Part shown: positions 7,889-16,340 of the stretch, piece by piece | Layout of the letters: every line of letters starts with the position of its first letter | Numbering within the stretch: the stretch's first letter is position 1 | Assembly (NCBI GenBank): GCA_948777935.1 | Contig: CAQDYY010000008.1 | Location: 31,330 to 95,329 of the forward strand | DNA: 64,000 bases | Reading direction: 5' to 3' | Source: an uncultured Clostridia bacterium | GTDB lineage: Bacteria; Bacillota; Clostridia; TANB77; CAG-508 | The notes under the pieces: generated by a model | Seen by the model: the letters and a program-made list of their open reading frames with translations, nothing else | Told to the model about the DNA's origin: nothing | The model's database searches: none | Made by a program: the position numbers and the translations under genes

Positions 7889-8299
7889 TTAATATCCATA
7901 ACAATAGTTCATTTGGTAGTTGACAACAACACCATCTGCATCATTGCCATATACAGTAAAAGACCATACATTATTTCCTTCATAATTTGAACTCGATAGT
8001 CCTGTTGTTTCTCTTACCTTTTTTCCATACTTATCTAATAGGATAAAAGATGGAGCTATTCCTGTATAACTACCTTCAACTTTTTGTCTTATTTTTCCAG
8101 TTATTTTATAAGTTCCATCGCTACTACGACTTCCAACTGTTTCACTTTTTATAAGTTCAAAATCGCTAGAATTAATAGTTGTTATACTGCCATTAGAAGT
8201 TATAGCTACTCCTGAACACCCCGTTAGGATAAAAATTGTGCTAATAAGAATAATAATTAAAGTACTTAATTTAAAAAATAGTTTTGCTGTATTTAACAT
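7889..8299 (-). CDS. Small lipoprotein of unknown function
   Basis: The start at 8299 is chosen because AGGGGGG stands nine bases upstream; the open frame extends further upstream without RBS support. The 136-residue product has a lipoprotein signal: a basic start (MLNTAKLFFK), a hydrophobic core and the lipobox ILTGCSG. The mature part is a small beta-rich domain (TYKITGKIRQKVEG, FILLDKYGKKV, WSFTVYGNDADG). It probably sits on the outer face of the membrane. Function unknown; element cargo. Confidence 0.65.
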   Translation of the reverse strand: MLNTAKLFFKLSTLIIILISTIFILTGCSGVAITSNGSITTINSSDFELIKSETVGSRSSDGTYKITGKIRQKVEGSYTGIAPSFILLDKYGKKVRETTGLSSSNYEGNNVWSFTVYGNDADGVVVNYQMNYCYGY

Positions 8300-8429
8300 A
8301 TAAAATTCCCCCCTTAAAATTAATATGAACATATTATATAACATGACGCCAAAATTTGGCAATATTTTTTGACACAATTTTTTAATAAAATTTACATTAA
8401 AAGAAAAGTATAAATTTTGAGGTGAGGAA

Positions 8430-8606
8430 ATGTCAGAAAGTAAAAAATTTAAAATAGAAAAACAAAAGAATACAAATGTGAGGATTCCTATTAGAGTAAC
8501 ACCAGAAATGTATGAAGAAATAGCTCAAACAGCACAAGAAAATGATATTAGTATGAATTCTTTGATTATAAGCTGTATTCGTTATGCCTTAGATAATAAA
8601 GAATAA
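8430..8606 (+). CDS. Ribbon-helix-helix (Arc/CopG-like) regulator
   Basis: A 58-residue protein behind GAGGTGAGG. The beta-strand NVRIPIRVTPEMYEEI and the helix pair AQENDISMNSLIISCIRYAL have the ribbon-helix-helix pattern, as in Arc, CopG and toxin-antitoxin repressors. It sits upstream of the PHP/ATPase gene and ends before a strong terminator, so it is its own unit. It may regulate element functions or copy number. No partner toxin is visible beside it. Confidence 0.7.
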   Translation: MSESKKFKIEKQKNTNVRIPIRVTPEMYEEIAQTAQENDISMNSLIISCIRYALDNKE

Positions 8607-8644
8607 GCCTTTTTGTTTTTGAAATTTAATAATGACCATCATGC

Positions 8645-8691
8645 AAATACCTACCATACCTTATGTCTAATAGGGCGAGGTAGGTATTTTT
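8645..8691 (+). terminator. Rho-independent terminator
   Basis: AAATACCTACC pairs with GGTAGGTATTT across a loop of about 23 bases, followed by a T run. It ends the ribbon-helix-helix gene. Confidence 0.6.
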
Positions 8692-8805
8692 ACGGAGAAA
8701 ATAGCTATAAAGCTTGAAACGACAATATTCGAAAAAAATACCTCTTCCAAAATATGACAAAATGTGATAAAATTGATAAATAATAAATAGATAAAGGGGA
8801 TAAAA

Positions 8806-11349
8806 GTGAAATTAAAAAGGAAATTTGATAAAATATATAAAAGTATTGAGAATTTAAATAAATCATTTGGAACATATAAAAAGGCAGAAATGCACATACA
8901 TACTCCTGCATCATATGATTATAGATTATATAGTAATAAGAATGAAGATTATTATAAAAAACTTTCAAGTATACAAATTTTAGAGATTGCAAAAGAAGAA
9001 GGCTTATTTAATGCTACTATTTATGAATCATATAAACAAATTATTGGTACAAAAGAAGAAAAGAAATTTATTGAAAAATTAAAAGAATTTGTATCTTTAA
9101 AGGAATATATAACATATTTATTGATTGTGAACAAGTTAGTAAAAGATAACATAGAAGTGGCAGTTATTACAGATCATAATACTATAGATGGCTATAAAAA
9201 GATAAAAAAGGCAAGAGACATTTTTTGGAAAACAAAGCGAGGAAGTTTTAAGTATTTACATTTATTTTTGGGAGTAGAGATTTCTTGCGGAGATAAAAAT
9301 CATTTAATATGTATAGTTGATAGCAAAGATGAAGAAAAGATAAAAAAATATTTAGAAGAAAATATAAATGATAGAAAAGAAGGAACATATAAAACAAGCC
9401 TTCAAGTAATAGATGAAATTACCCAGCAATGTAATTCATTAGTATATATTGCTCATTTGAATTCTTCTGATATTTTTAAAAGTGCTGGTGTATATAAGAA
9501 AGAATTATTTAATTTAGAAAATTTTAAATACATAGGTTTGTCTGATATCAATGAACGAGAAAAGATAGAAAAGAAAATAAATTCATCTATTACTAATAAT
9601 AAAGAATTTTATTATCTGCATGAAGGAGATAGTCACGGAATAGATGAATTAGCAATAAAGAATATATGGATAAAATTTGAGAAAGTTAATTTTGGAGCAC
9701 TAAAGAAGGCATTTGAAAATTTTAACACATGTATGAGAAACGAGGCTCCAGCTGATGTAAATAAATATATTAAAGGAATATATGTTTTTAGTGGTAAGTA
9801 TGGATTTTTAAATTCAAAACCAAATGCTAAAGAAAAGGATATATTTGCAATTAATTTTTCAAAAGATTTAAATTGTATTATAGGAGGAAGGGGAAGTGGA
9901 AAAAGTACAATACTGAAATTTATTGATGCAGCATTCACTTTAGATGTTGAGAATTTGGGAGTTCTAAAAGTTATTAGTAGTCATGATACACTATATATTA
10001 TTTTTCACTTTAAAGGTGATGATTACATTTTGGAAATGATTCCACAAGTAGAATTTGATTTAAAGGGGTCAATTTCATTTGTAAATTGGGAATGGAGAAA
10101 CAAAGATGTAAACTATAATGAGCCAGTTAAAATAAACGAATATTGGAGAAGATTACATAAAGTGAATAAAATAAACGAAAACACTTATAACTATGAGGAA
10201 ATTAAAGATATTTCTGAAAAATATAAAATACTATATCAATTTTTTAAAACAGGATATTCAATAAATGACCTTGTAAACAAAATACAAAGTAATAAAGTGA
10301 ATGATATATTAAAAGGTATTATGGCAATGGGAATGCCATCATCAGAAGAATATATAGAAGAAATATATGAGATAATAGACAGTAAAAAGTCATATGGAGA
10401 TAGTGACATAAAAGAAATTTTATTAGACATAAAAGAAAGAGTGGAAAAACAAAATAATATTATAGATAAAAAAGTAAAAGAATTTAACAAACTACATGAA
10501 AATACTTTTATTATAAAACACGAAAATAAAATAGGTCCTGAAAGATGTGACTTTAATATAATATTAGGTCAAGAAAAGTCACAATATTTTATGAATACAA
10601 TACTAAGATGGCAACAAATAAAAGAATTAGTGAATTTACAAATATCAAAAATGGGGATGTTTGATTATATATGGCATCTTATTAATAAAAATTATGAAAT
10701 ATTAGAGAAACAAGTTTCTATTTTAAAATTAAAAGATAAACTTACTATAGAAGATATTCATCAAGGGTTAGTAGACTTTGAAAGAGATAAAATAAATATA
10801 TTATATGACAAAATACGAGAGATAATATTCAAGGATAGGAAAATTACAAGCGGTATATTAGAAATTTTAGCTGATAGTGATAATAAATACTATTTGATGT
10901 TTAATATAGCAAATAATGAAACAAACAAAAATGGAGAGAAAATATTTAGACCGATACAAAGAACATCTTTAGGACAACAAGTAGCTGCAATGCTTAATTT
11001 TATCATTGAATATGGCAAATTTGTTAACGACGATACTCCTTTAATAATTGATCAGCCAGAAGATAATTTAGATAATCAATATATATATAAAAATCTAGTA
11101 AAATCTTTAAGAGATATAAAAAACAAGAGACAAATTATAATTGCAACTCATAATTCAACGATAGTTACAAATTCAGATACAGAGCAAGTAATTGTAATGG
11201 AATCAAACAATTTACATGGTTGGATAAAAAATAGAGGTTATATTACAGATAATAGGATAATGAAATGCATTATAGATAATTTGGAAGGTGGGATAGATTC
11301 TTTTAAACATAAACAGAATATGTATTCTTCAATCTTAAATAATAAATAG
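8806..11349 (+). CDS. PHP-domain / SMC-like ATPase fusion (TrlF-like), probable defence cargo
   Basis: An 847-residue protein starting at GTG 8806 behind AAAGGGG. The N-terminal PHP phosphoesterase domain shows its metal-binding motifs: KAEMHIHTPASYD, AVITDHNTIDGY and LGVEISCGDKNHL. The C-terminal half is an SMC/RecF-type ATPase: Walker A CIIGGRGSGKSTILKFID (about 360-378), a long helical insertion, a signature-like SLGQQVAAML, Walker B TPLIIDQPEDNLDN and the H-loop IIIATHNSTIV. PHP-ATPase fusions occur among anti-phage defence proteins, and this one sits at the far end of an integrative element, the usual cargo position. The TrlF name is a pattern-based suggestion; nuclease activity is inferred. 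Confidence 0.75.
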   Translation: MKLKRKFDKIYKSIENLNKSFGTYKKAEMHIHTPASYDYRLYSNKNEDYYKKLSSIQILEIAKEEGLFNATIYESYKQIIGTKEEKKFIEKLKEFVSLKEYITYLLIVNKLVKDNIEVAVITDHNTIDGYKKIKKARDIFWKTKRGSFKYLHLFLGVEISCGDKNHLICIVDSKDEEKIKKYLEENINDRKEGTYKTSLQVIDEITQQCNSLVYIAHLNSSDIFKSAGVYKKELFNLENFKYIGLSDINEREKIEKKINSSITNNKEFYYLHEGDSHGIDELAIKNIWIKFEKVNFGALKKAFENFNTCMRNEAPADVNKYIKGIYVFSGKYGFLNSKPNAKEKDIFAINFSKDLNCIIGGRGSGKSTILKFIDAAFTLDVENLGVLKVISSHDTLYIIFHFKGDDYILEMIPQVEFDLKGSISFVNWEWRNKDVNYNEPVKINEYWRRLHKVNKINENTYNYEEIKDISEKYKILYQFFKTGYSINDLVNKIQSNKVNDILKGIMAMGMPSSEEYIEEIYEIIDSKKSYGDSDIKEILLDIKERVEKQNNIIDKKVKEFNKLHENTFIIKHENKIGPERCDFNIILGQEKSQYFMNTILRWQQIKELVNLQISKMGMFDYIWHLINKNYEILEKQVSILKLKDKLTIEDIHQGLVDFERDKINILYDKIREIIFKDRKITSGILEILADSDNKYYLMFNIANNETNKNGEKIFRPIQRTSLGQQVAAMLNFIIEYGKFVNDDTPLIIDQPEDNLDNQYIYKNLVKSLRDIKNKRQIIIATHNSTIVTNSDTEQVIVMESNNLHGWIKNRGYITDNRIMKCIIDNLEGGIDSFKHKQNMYSSILNNK

Positions 11350-11480
11350 TTTATTGGTCCTACATATTGACTATTATAATAAAAGTGGTATCATATATAT
11401 AAGTCAATAAATAAAAGGTAACTATACCAATAAACATTAAAAAAATCGACTAAAAAAGCATATTAATTTTATATTCAAAA
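11350..11480. other. Right-end spacer of the spo0A element
   Basis: Non-coding. It contains ACCAATAAA (about 11428), matching the word near the left end, and short AT-rich repeats. It probably holds the right arm sites for the integrase. Confidence 0.3.
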
Positions 11481-11663
11481 ACTCCATCAAGAGTAGAAAG
11501 AGCAATTCGACATGCAATTGAAGTAGCATGGGGAAGAGGACAACAAGAAGCAGTAGAAAGCATATTTGGGTATACAGTATCAGCAGCAAAAGGAAAGCCT
11601 ACTAATAGTGAATTTATTGCAATGATTGCAGATAAACTAAGATTAGAATTAAAGAGTGCATAA
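11481..11663 (+). pseudogene. spo0A: Displaced 3' fragment of spo0A (attR)
   Basis: Sixty codons plus stop of the Spo0A C-terminus, from TPSRVERAIRHAIEVAW to LRLELKSA, in an orphan frame with no start. The amino-acid sequence equals that of 2820-3002, with synonymous differences outside the 98-bp core. This is most simply the original chromosomal 3' end of spo0A pushed away by integration; DNA to its right is native and leads to the pdaB-like gene. Confidence 0.88.
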
Positions 11664-11747
11664 AAGTAATATAATTTTATATAAAAAATCATAATCCTCT
11701 TAGCAGGTGAATACAATTAGTGTAGCACATGTTTAGGAGGATTTATT

Positions 11748-11951
11748 ATGTTTTTGGTTTTTAATAAACAAAAAATAATATCATATTTAGTAGCATTTAG
11801 CACAGTAGCTATTTTGTTTGCAGGGGCAAGCTTTTTTATTCCAACATATGAAGATACTATAGAAACAGCAGGGAAAGTATCAAAGCTATTACCAATATAT
11901 TGTGTAAAAACAGAAGAAAAAAAGGTTTCTCTTACTATAAATTGTGCATGG
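11748..11951 (+). pseudogene. 5' part of pdaB-like polysaccharide deacetylase, interrupted
   Basis: ATG 11748 follows TAGGAGG. It encodes an N-terminal membrane anchor or signal (ISYLVAFSTVAILFAGASFF), a linker (KLLPIYCVKTEEKK) and the first strand of the NodB fold, VSLTINCAW. The frame then enters foreign sequence and stops at 11970-11972. The codon TGG (Trp) at 11949-11951 is the break point; the rest of the protein resumes at 18842. The joined product would be a 257-residue CE4 deacetylase of the PdaB/YlxY type, which modifies spore-cortex peptidoglycan. As the sequence stands, only a short anchored stub is made. Confidence 0.85.
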
Positions 11952-12066
11952 TCGCAAATTCCAATGGGATAGAAATGAAAAGGGCCTATATTCCAGAGTT
12001 TTAAAGGATAGCAAATAGCTATTCTTTTTTGTATTATAGGAAACTATGTTAATTAACACTAAAATG

Positions 12067-12113
12067 TAGGGGCGATTTTAATCGCCCGAGAGGCGAAACC
12101 TCTTTGGTTTTAT
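12067..12113. repeat. TGTAGGGGCGA intergenic repeat
   Basis: TGTAGGGGCGAT...ATCGCCCGAGAGGCG, a short foldback. The copy at 38862-38896 shares the start TGTAGGGGCGA and the end CCGAGAGGCG. Confidence 0.55.
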
Positions 12114-12277
12114 TATAAATAATAGTATCAATTGTAAATAAATGTAAATTTTACAGTAGCAAAAAGTATGGCAAAATTGAAATTTTTTAAAAAGAAAATT
12201 TGGCATATGTTAGATTATAATGAAATGCAGTTATTTTGGACATTTTACAACTTTGCAGGAATAGTTTTTGACGTGGA

Positions 12278-12315
12278 GGTAAATGTACGATATCGAAAGA
12301 TATAGCATATTTACC
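12278..12315 (+). other. Hairpin with GAAA loop upstream of the wHTH gene
   Basis: GGTAAAT at 12278 pairs with ATTTACC at 12309-12315, and the inner ATATC pairs with GATAT around a GAAA tetraloop, leaving an internal loop of unpaired bases. It lies about 50 bp before the next start codon; a leader-RNA or operator role is possible. Confidence 0.35.
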
Positions 12316-12365
12316 AAAGCGGACTATTTTTTGATAAATTGTTGATTCGTATTGGAGGTGATATT

Positions 12366-13277
12366 TTGAGCTATTTTCCGATAAATGAAGAGGAGATTTC
12401 TTTGATAAAATTCATTGCAAAGTATCAGTACTTAAATGTAAAAGATGCAAAGTACTTTTTTAATAGTAGTAGATATTATAGAAATAGAATTAAAACTTTA
12501 ATAGATAAGAAATTTTTAAGGAAAATTAAATGGACATTAGTATTAGGAAAATCAGGTATACAGTATCTGCAATTATTGAATCTTGAATATAACAAATTGA
12601 ACAAAAATAAACAGTATAAAGAAAGATTATTAAACTTAAGTAACATAGCAGCATTCTATCATAATTGTAATACAGTTAGCTTTATTCCCTCATTTGCAAT
12701 AAAAGATAGAGCAGTATTTACAACAACAGGTAGAAGATTTATAGGACTATTAAATATAAATGGATTTGAATATCTCACTTATCAAATTCTTAAGGAACAT
12801 GATAATAAATATATAGCATCTGTAGCTTATGACATACAAAAAGAAATGCAATATAGTAACTTCATCATTTTAGTAAATGATATAAATAGAATAGATTTGA
12901 ATGACTTTGTGTTTGGAAAGAATAAAATATTAGTCATTGAAGATAACGAAATGAATAGAGAAAAACTAAAATATTTACATAGCATAAGGTGGAATGAGCT
13001 AATGGCTGAATATTATGAGGGAGTTCATTTGTCTGAACATTATTTTTGTGAATATTCGAATAATAAAGATACATATATTAATACATTTTGCTTTATAGAT
13101 ACTGAAAAAATTATAAGATTTAAGTATTTTATGAAAGAGAATTCTGCCAATATAGCACATATCATATGTACTACAGAATTGGAAAAAGAATTAAGAAAAG
13201 CACTGCCAAATGCTAATTATTGTGTGGTGAAATTAGAAAAGTATATTGATAAAGAGAGAAAATATTATGTATATTAG
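12366..13277 (+). CDS. Winged-helix protein, possibly replication-relaxation family
   Basis: A 303-residue protein. I place the start at TTG 12366 because GGAGGTG stands just upstream; the frame itself opens earlier at 12339. The N-terminal segment EEEISLIKFIAKYQYLNVKDAKYFF and KTLIDKKFLRKIKW reads as a winged helix like those in plasmid replication-relaxation proteins. The C-terminal part (LVNDINRIDLNDFVFG, KILVIEDNEMNREKLKYL) is a mixed alpha/beta domain that I do not recognise. First gene inside the left end of the serine-recombinase element. It may control element copy number or transfer, but that is only inferred from family resemblance. Confidence 0.5.
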   Translation: MSYFPINEEEISLIKFIAKYQYLNVKDAKYFFNSSRYYRNRIKTLIDKKFLRKIKWTLVLGKSGIQYLQLLNLEYNKLNKNKQYKERLLNLSNIAAFYHNCNTVSFIPSFAIKDRAVFTTTGRRFIGLLNINGFEYLTYQILKEHDNKYIASVAYDIQKEMQYSNFIILVNDINRIDLNDFVFGKNKILVIEDNEMNREKLKYLHSIRWNELMAEYYEGVHLSEHYFCEYSNNKDTYINTFCFIDTEKIIRFKYFMKENSANIAHIICTTELEKELRKALPNANYCVVKLEKYIDKERKYYVY

Positions 13278-13338
13278 TTGATTGTAGTATTTATTTTTTT
13301 GTATTAATATGATACAATTAAGAAATAGGAGGTTAGAT

Positions 13339-13995
13339 ATGAAGATTACAAAATTTCCACAATCGTGTTTATTAATTGAAACAAAAGGAAAAAAGATATT
13401 AATTGATCCTGGTACATTAAAATATAAAGAAGAATATTTTGAAATTTGGAATAATGTAGATATTATTTTAATAACACACAAACACCCAGACCATTGTAAT
13501 ACAGAGGTATTAGAAAAGATAAATAAAGATATAAAAATATATTCAACAAAAGAAGTTTTGGAAGCAAATAAAACATTAGATATAAACATCATAAAAGAAA
13601 ATGATGTTATTGAATTGGATAATATAAAAATAGAAGTAGTACATGCTATACATGGCTATCAACCATTATTAAAAGGTGCAAAAGAAGTTTATGAAAATGT
13701 TGGCTATATTATAGATGATGGAAAAAATAGATTATATACAACTAGTGATACTATCTGTTTTAAAAACGAATATAAAGCAGATATATTGTGTATTCCAGTA
13801 ACAGGGCATGGCTTAACAATGTCAGCATTTGAAGCAGCATTATATGCAAAAGAAGTAGGTGCAGTTTTAACATTACCAATTCACATGGACAACCCAGCAT
13901 TTCCACCAGATTATAATTTTATTAAAGAAATGTTTGAAAAATATGAAGTAGAATATGAAATATTAGAAAATGATGAGACAATTGAAATAGAATAG
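13339..13995 (+). CDS. MBL-fold metallo-hydrolase (UlaG-like)
   Basis: A 218-residue metallo-beta-lactamase-fold protein. ATG 13339 follows TAGGAGG. Metal-binding motifs: ILITHKHPDHCNTEVL (the HxHxDH-like loop), the later His in VVHAIHGYQ, the Asp in YTTSDTICF and the His in LPIHMDN. The size and order of motifs fit the small UlaG-like hydrolases, which act on lactones or phosphoesters. It is the first of three closely packed genes (10 bp, then 20 bp gaps) with the 405-residue protein and a histidine phosphatase, suggesting one small metabolic or RNA-processing unit as cargo. Substrate unknown. Confidence 0.82.
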   Translation: MKITKFPQSCLLIETKGKKILIDPGTLKYKEEYFEIWNNVDIILITHKHPDHCNTEVLEKINKDIKIYSTKEVLEANKTLDINIIKENDVIELDNIKIEVVHAIHGYQPLLKGAKEVYENVGYIIDDGKNRLYTTSDTICFKNEYKADILCIPVTGHGLTMSAFEAALYAKEVGAVLTLPIHMDNPAFPPDYNFIKEMFEKYEVEYEILENDETIEIE

Positions 13996-14005
13996 AGGGA
14001 AGAAT

Positions 14006-15223
14006 ATGATAACAAATTTTTCATTAAATGATAATACCCAAGAAGAAATATTAAAACACTTAGAAACCACATCAAAATTATTAAGCAAGGTTGGAACAGA
14101 GTTATCTGAAACACAAAAAGAAAGCATGATATATGCAATGCCAGATTTAGGAATAGCACAAAATGGAACAAGAATGTTAGGAGGTTTTTATACAGGTGCT
14201 TGTTATTCCTGGAATTCTGACGTACCATTTGTTCCAGTAGATACTACTGTAAATGTTTGTGGTACTACAGTTTACAAACTAAATCAAAATATAACTGTTC
14301 AAGAATTTCAAAAAAGATTAGATAATGTTATGAAAAATAGAGAAACATATTTAAAATATGCTTCTACTCATTTGCCATCACAAATATTGGATTCAATCGA
14401 TTTAGAAAAAGCAGATAAGTTTTATTGGAATTATAATGTAGGCAATCATTTTGCAATTTTAGCCGAACAAAAGGAGGATAACTCAGAACTTTCAAAAGGG
14501 CAATATATGATAGTTCATGCATCTGCAATAGAATTAAAAAAAGATAATTTAAAATATGGATTATATCCTGTAAAGGGTAACTGGTATTATGATGATATTC
14601 AAACAATATATGATGATATAGAAAATCGATATTTAAGATATATATATGGAAAAAAAGCTACTCAATTTGCAGAATTAGCTAATATGTTACAAAAAATTAA
14701 TAAAGATAGAAATAGATATTTTTGTAGAACAGTTTTAGGTGAATTAGCTAGTGAAGAAGTTATTAACTTAAGTCATTATGGAATGCCTGTTAATAATGCT
14801 GTATGTATAGGTTGCCAATGGGAGCAAGAAGATTTTACTTTATTAACTGCACCTGGAAATGATATTTTCTTAGTACATCCTAATTTAACAGCATCAAATA
14901 CTGTTAGATTAAGTAATAAAGAAATCACTTTAACACCACATGGATGTGGAGTTATGCTAAAAAATAGAAGTGATACAATTGTATATTTAGATGATGGAAT
15001 ATTAATTGGAAATAAGCACTTTAAAAAAGGCGAAAGTATTAATATTGGAAATGATGTAACCGTTAGAACAAATAATATGGATTCAGAACATGTAAAGCAA
15101 CATATAGAAAATGTTCTAGGTAGATGTCCAGGAACAATATATGGACAAATGCATCAACTATTTGCAAGAACGAAATATGGAGATTTTGATTATACTAAAA
15201 GAGTTATAGAACCAGAATTATAA
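14006..15223 (+). CDS. Unknown 405-residue protein
   Basis: Not recognised with confidence. It is a soluble alpha/beta protein with no signal or membrane segment. Conspicuous blocks are GGFYTGACYSWNSDVPFVPV, NYNVGNHFAILAEQ, a following VHASAIELK, LSHYGMPVNNAVCIGCQWEQ and GRCPGTIYGQMHQLFARTKYG. The order GNHF, then a His motif, then a His/Gly-rich block loosely recalls RtcB-type RNA ligases, but the diagnostic RtcB motifs are not clear and I do not assign it. It starts 10 bp after the MBL gene behind GAGGGAAG and is followed by a phosphatase gene. Confidence 0.7.
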   Translation: MITNFSLNDNTQEEILKHLETTSKLLSKVGTELSETQKESMIYAMPDLGIAQNGTRMLGGFYTGACYSWNSDVPFVPVDTTVNVCGTTVYKLNQNITVQEFQKRLDNVMKNRETYLKYASTHLPSQILDSIDLEKADKFYWNYNVGNHFAILAEQKEDNSELSKGQYMIVHASAIELKKDNLKYGLYPVKGNWYYDDIQTIYDDIENRYLRYIYGKKATQFAELANMLQKINKDRNRYFCRTVLGELASEEVINLSHYGMPVNNAVCIGCQWEQEDFTLLTAPGNDIFLVHPNLTASNTVRLSNKEITLTPHGCGVMLKNRSDTIVYLDDGILIGNKHFKKGESINIGNDVTVRTNNMDSEHVKQHIENVLGRCPGTIYGQMHQLFARTKYGDFDYTKRVIEPEL

Positions 15224-15243
15224 TAATAAGGAGTTTTTTTTAT

Positions 15244-15816
15244 ATGCCAAATTTAATGTTTTTAAGACATGCAGAAACAGAATTAAATAAAGAAGGAATT
15301 TTTGCTGGAAGAACAGATTGTAACATAACAAAAGAAGGATTTGAACAAGCAAAAGAAGTTTTAAAAGATGATGAAAAAAACTTTGACTATATTTATTGTT
15401 CTCCACTAAAAAGAACAAAGCAAACTTTAGATGCTATTTTGCCTAATAGTAAACCAATTGTAGATGAAAGAATAATTGAAATTTCTATAGGTGAATGGGA
15501 AGGGAAGAAAAAAGAAACTTTTGATAAAGATTTAGTAGCTTTATATAGAGTAGGACAATATACTCCACCAGGAGCAGAAACAACACCACAAGTAGATAAA
15601 AGAGTTTGCGATTTTATAGAAAGCCTTTTTAATAAATATAAAGGTAATGAAAGAATTTTAATTGTAACACATAATGGGGTTATGAGATCTATAAAAAGAA
15701 ATTTTGTTAAAAGCTATGAGGATATTATGTCTAAAAATTTAGGACAAATTGTATTAACAGATGAAGATTATAAATATTATTTAGAAAGAATAAAAGATAA
15801 AGAAATGGCTAGATGA
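15244..15816 (+). CDS. Histidine phosphatase family protein
   Basis: A 190-residue phosphoglycerate-mutase-superfamily phosphatase. The phospho-His loop is LMFLRHAETELN near the N-terminus, followed by GIFAGRTDCNITKEG, the Arg in YCSPLKRTKQT, GEWEGKKKETF and the second His in ILIVTHNGVMRSI. Length and motifs resemble alpha-ribazole phosphatase/CobC-like members, but no cobamide genes are nearby. Last gene of the MBL/405-residue/phosphatase trio; GGAG lies upstream of the ATG. Confidence 0.87.
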   Translation: MPNLMFLRHAETELNKEGIFAGRTDCNITKEGFEQAKEVLKDDEKNFDYIYCSPLKRTKQTLDAILPNSKPIVDERIIEISIGEWEGKKKETFDKDLVALYRVGQYTPPGAETTPQVDKRVCDFIESLFNKYKGNERILIVTHNGVMRSIKRNFVKSYEDIMSKNLGQIVLTDEDYKYYLERIKDKEMAR

Positions 15817-15929
15817 TTAGAGAAAAACTTCTTATGACTTTTAAATAAAATAATGAAATAGAGCAAAATAAAATGGAAGAGGAGTTAGAAAATCTTTTTG
15901 AAAATTATTGTCAAAGTTAGACATATGAG

Positions 15930-15958
15930 TTGATACATTTTAATCTTTGGTGTATAAT
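15930..15958 (+). promoter_or_regulatory. Promoter of the MNT/HEPN pair
   Basis: -35 TTGATA at 15930-15935, 17-base spacer, -10 TATAAT at 15953-15958, about 35 bp before the nucleotidyltransferase ATG. Confidence 0.65.
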
Positions 15959-15992
15959 AAATATGTAATTCTAAGAAAGGGGAGCCAAGTAT

Positions 15993-16340
15993 ATGAAAAA
16001 TAAGATTTATACATTTGAAGAAATAAAAGAAATTACAAAAGTAATATTTGAAAAATATAATATTAAAAAAGCTTATCTATTTGGCTCTTATGCTAGAGAA
16101 GAAGCAAAAGAAGATTCAGATATAGATATAATGATAGTAAAAGAAAATTCTAATATAATTACATTATTAAATTTAGCAGAATTTGAAACAGAATTAGAAA
16201 AAGAATTAAATAAAAAGATAGATGTAATAATAGAAGAAACATATACAAAAGAAATTGAAAGTGAAAATAAGTATGGAAAACTTGCAAAAGAATTATTTTA
16301 TAAACAAGTTATAAAGGATAGGAAGGTGTTATATGACTAA
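15993..16340 (+). CDS. MNT-type nucleotidyltransferase (antitoxin of MNT/HEPN pair)
   Basis: A 115-residue minimal nucleotidyltransferase. The catalytic motif GSYAREEAKEDSDIDIMIV has the G-S-x(n)-D-x-D core, and a third acidic residue follows in KKIDVIIEE. In MntA/HepT systems this protein modifies the HEPN toxin with AMP to neutralise it. It overlaps the HEPN gene by 8 bp, the usual linked arrangement. The RBS is AAAGGGGAG. Within the element it would act as an addiction or defence module. Confidence 0.88.
   Translation: MKNKIYTFEEIKEITKVIFEKYNIKKAYLFGSYAREEAKEDSDIDIMIVKENSNIITLLNLAEFETELEKELNKKIDVIIEETYTKEIESENKYGKLAKELFYKQVIKDRKVLYD

Larger units (their letters stand above)
2859..11617 (+). 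mobile_element. Integrative element in the 3' end of spo0A (~8.66 kb, tyrosine recombinase type)
   Basis: The element is bounded by a 98-bp perfect direct repeat, 2859-2956 and 11520-11617, inside a longer 183-bp repeat of the spo0A 3' end. Differences outside the 98 bp are all synonymous (three upstream, six downstream), so crossover occurred within it. Next to the left copy lies a tyrosine recombinase (3159-4148). Other cargo: a type I toxin-antitoxin-like locus, a terminase-small-subunit-like protein, a RepA-like ATPase with an HTH protein and iterons, two secreted or anchored proteins, a ribbon-helix-helix protein and a PHP/ATPase protein. No capsid, relaxase or conjugation genes are visible. 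A phage satellite or integrative plasmid fits best. Confidence 0.85.

Noticed and set aside
14006..15223. RtcB-type RNA ligase
   Set aside because: GNHF and later His motifs are suggestive, but the order and spacing of the diagnostic RtcB metal-binding motifs cannot be confirmed by eye. Left as unknown.
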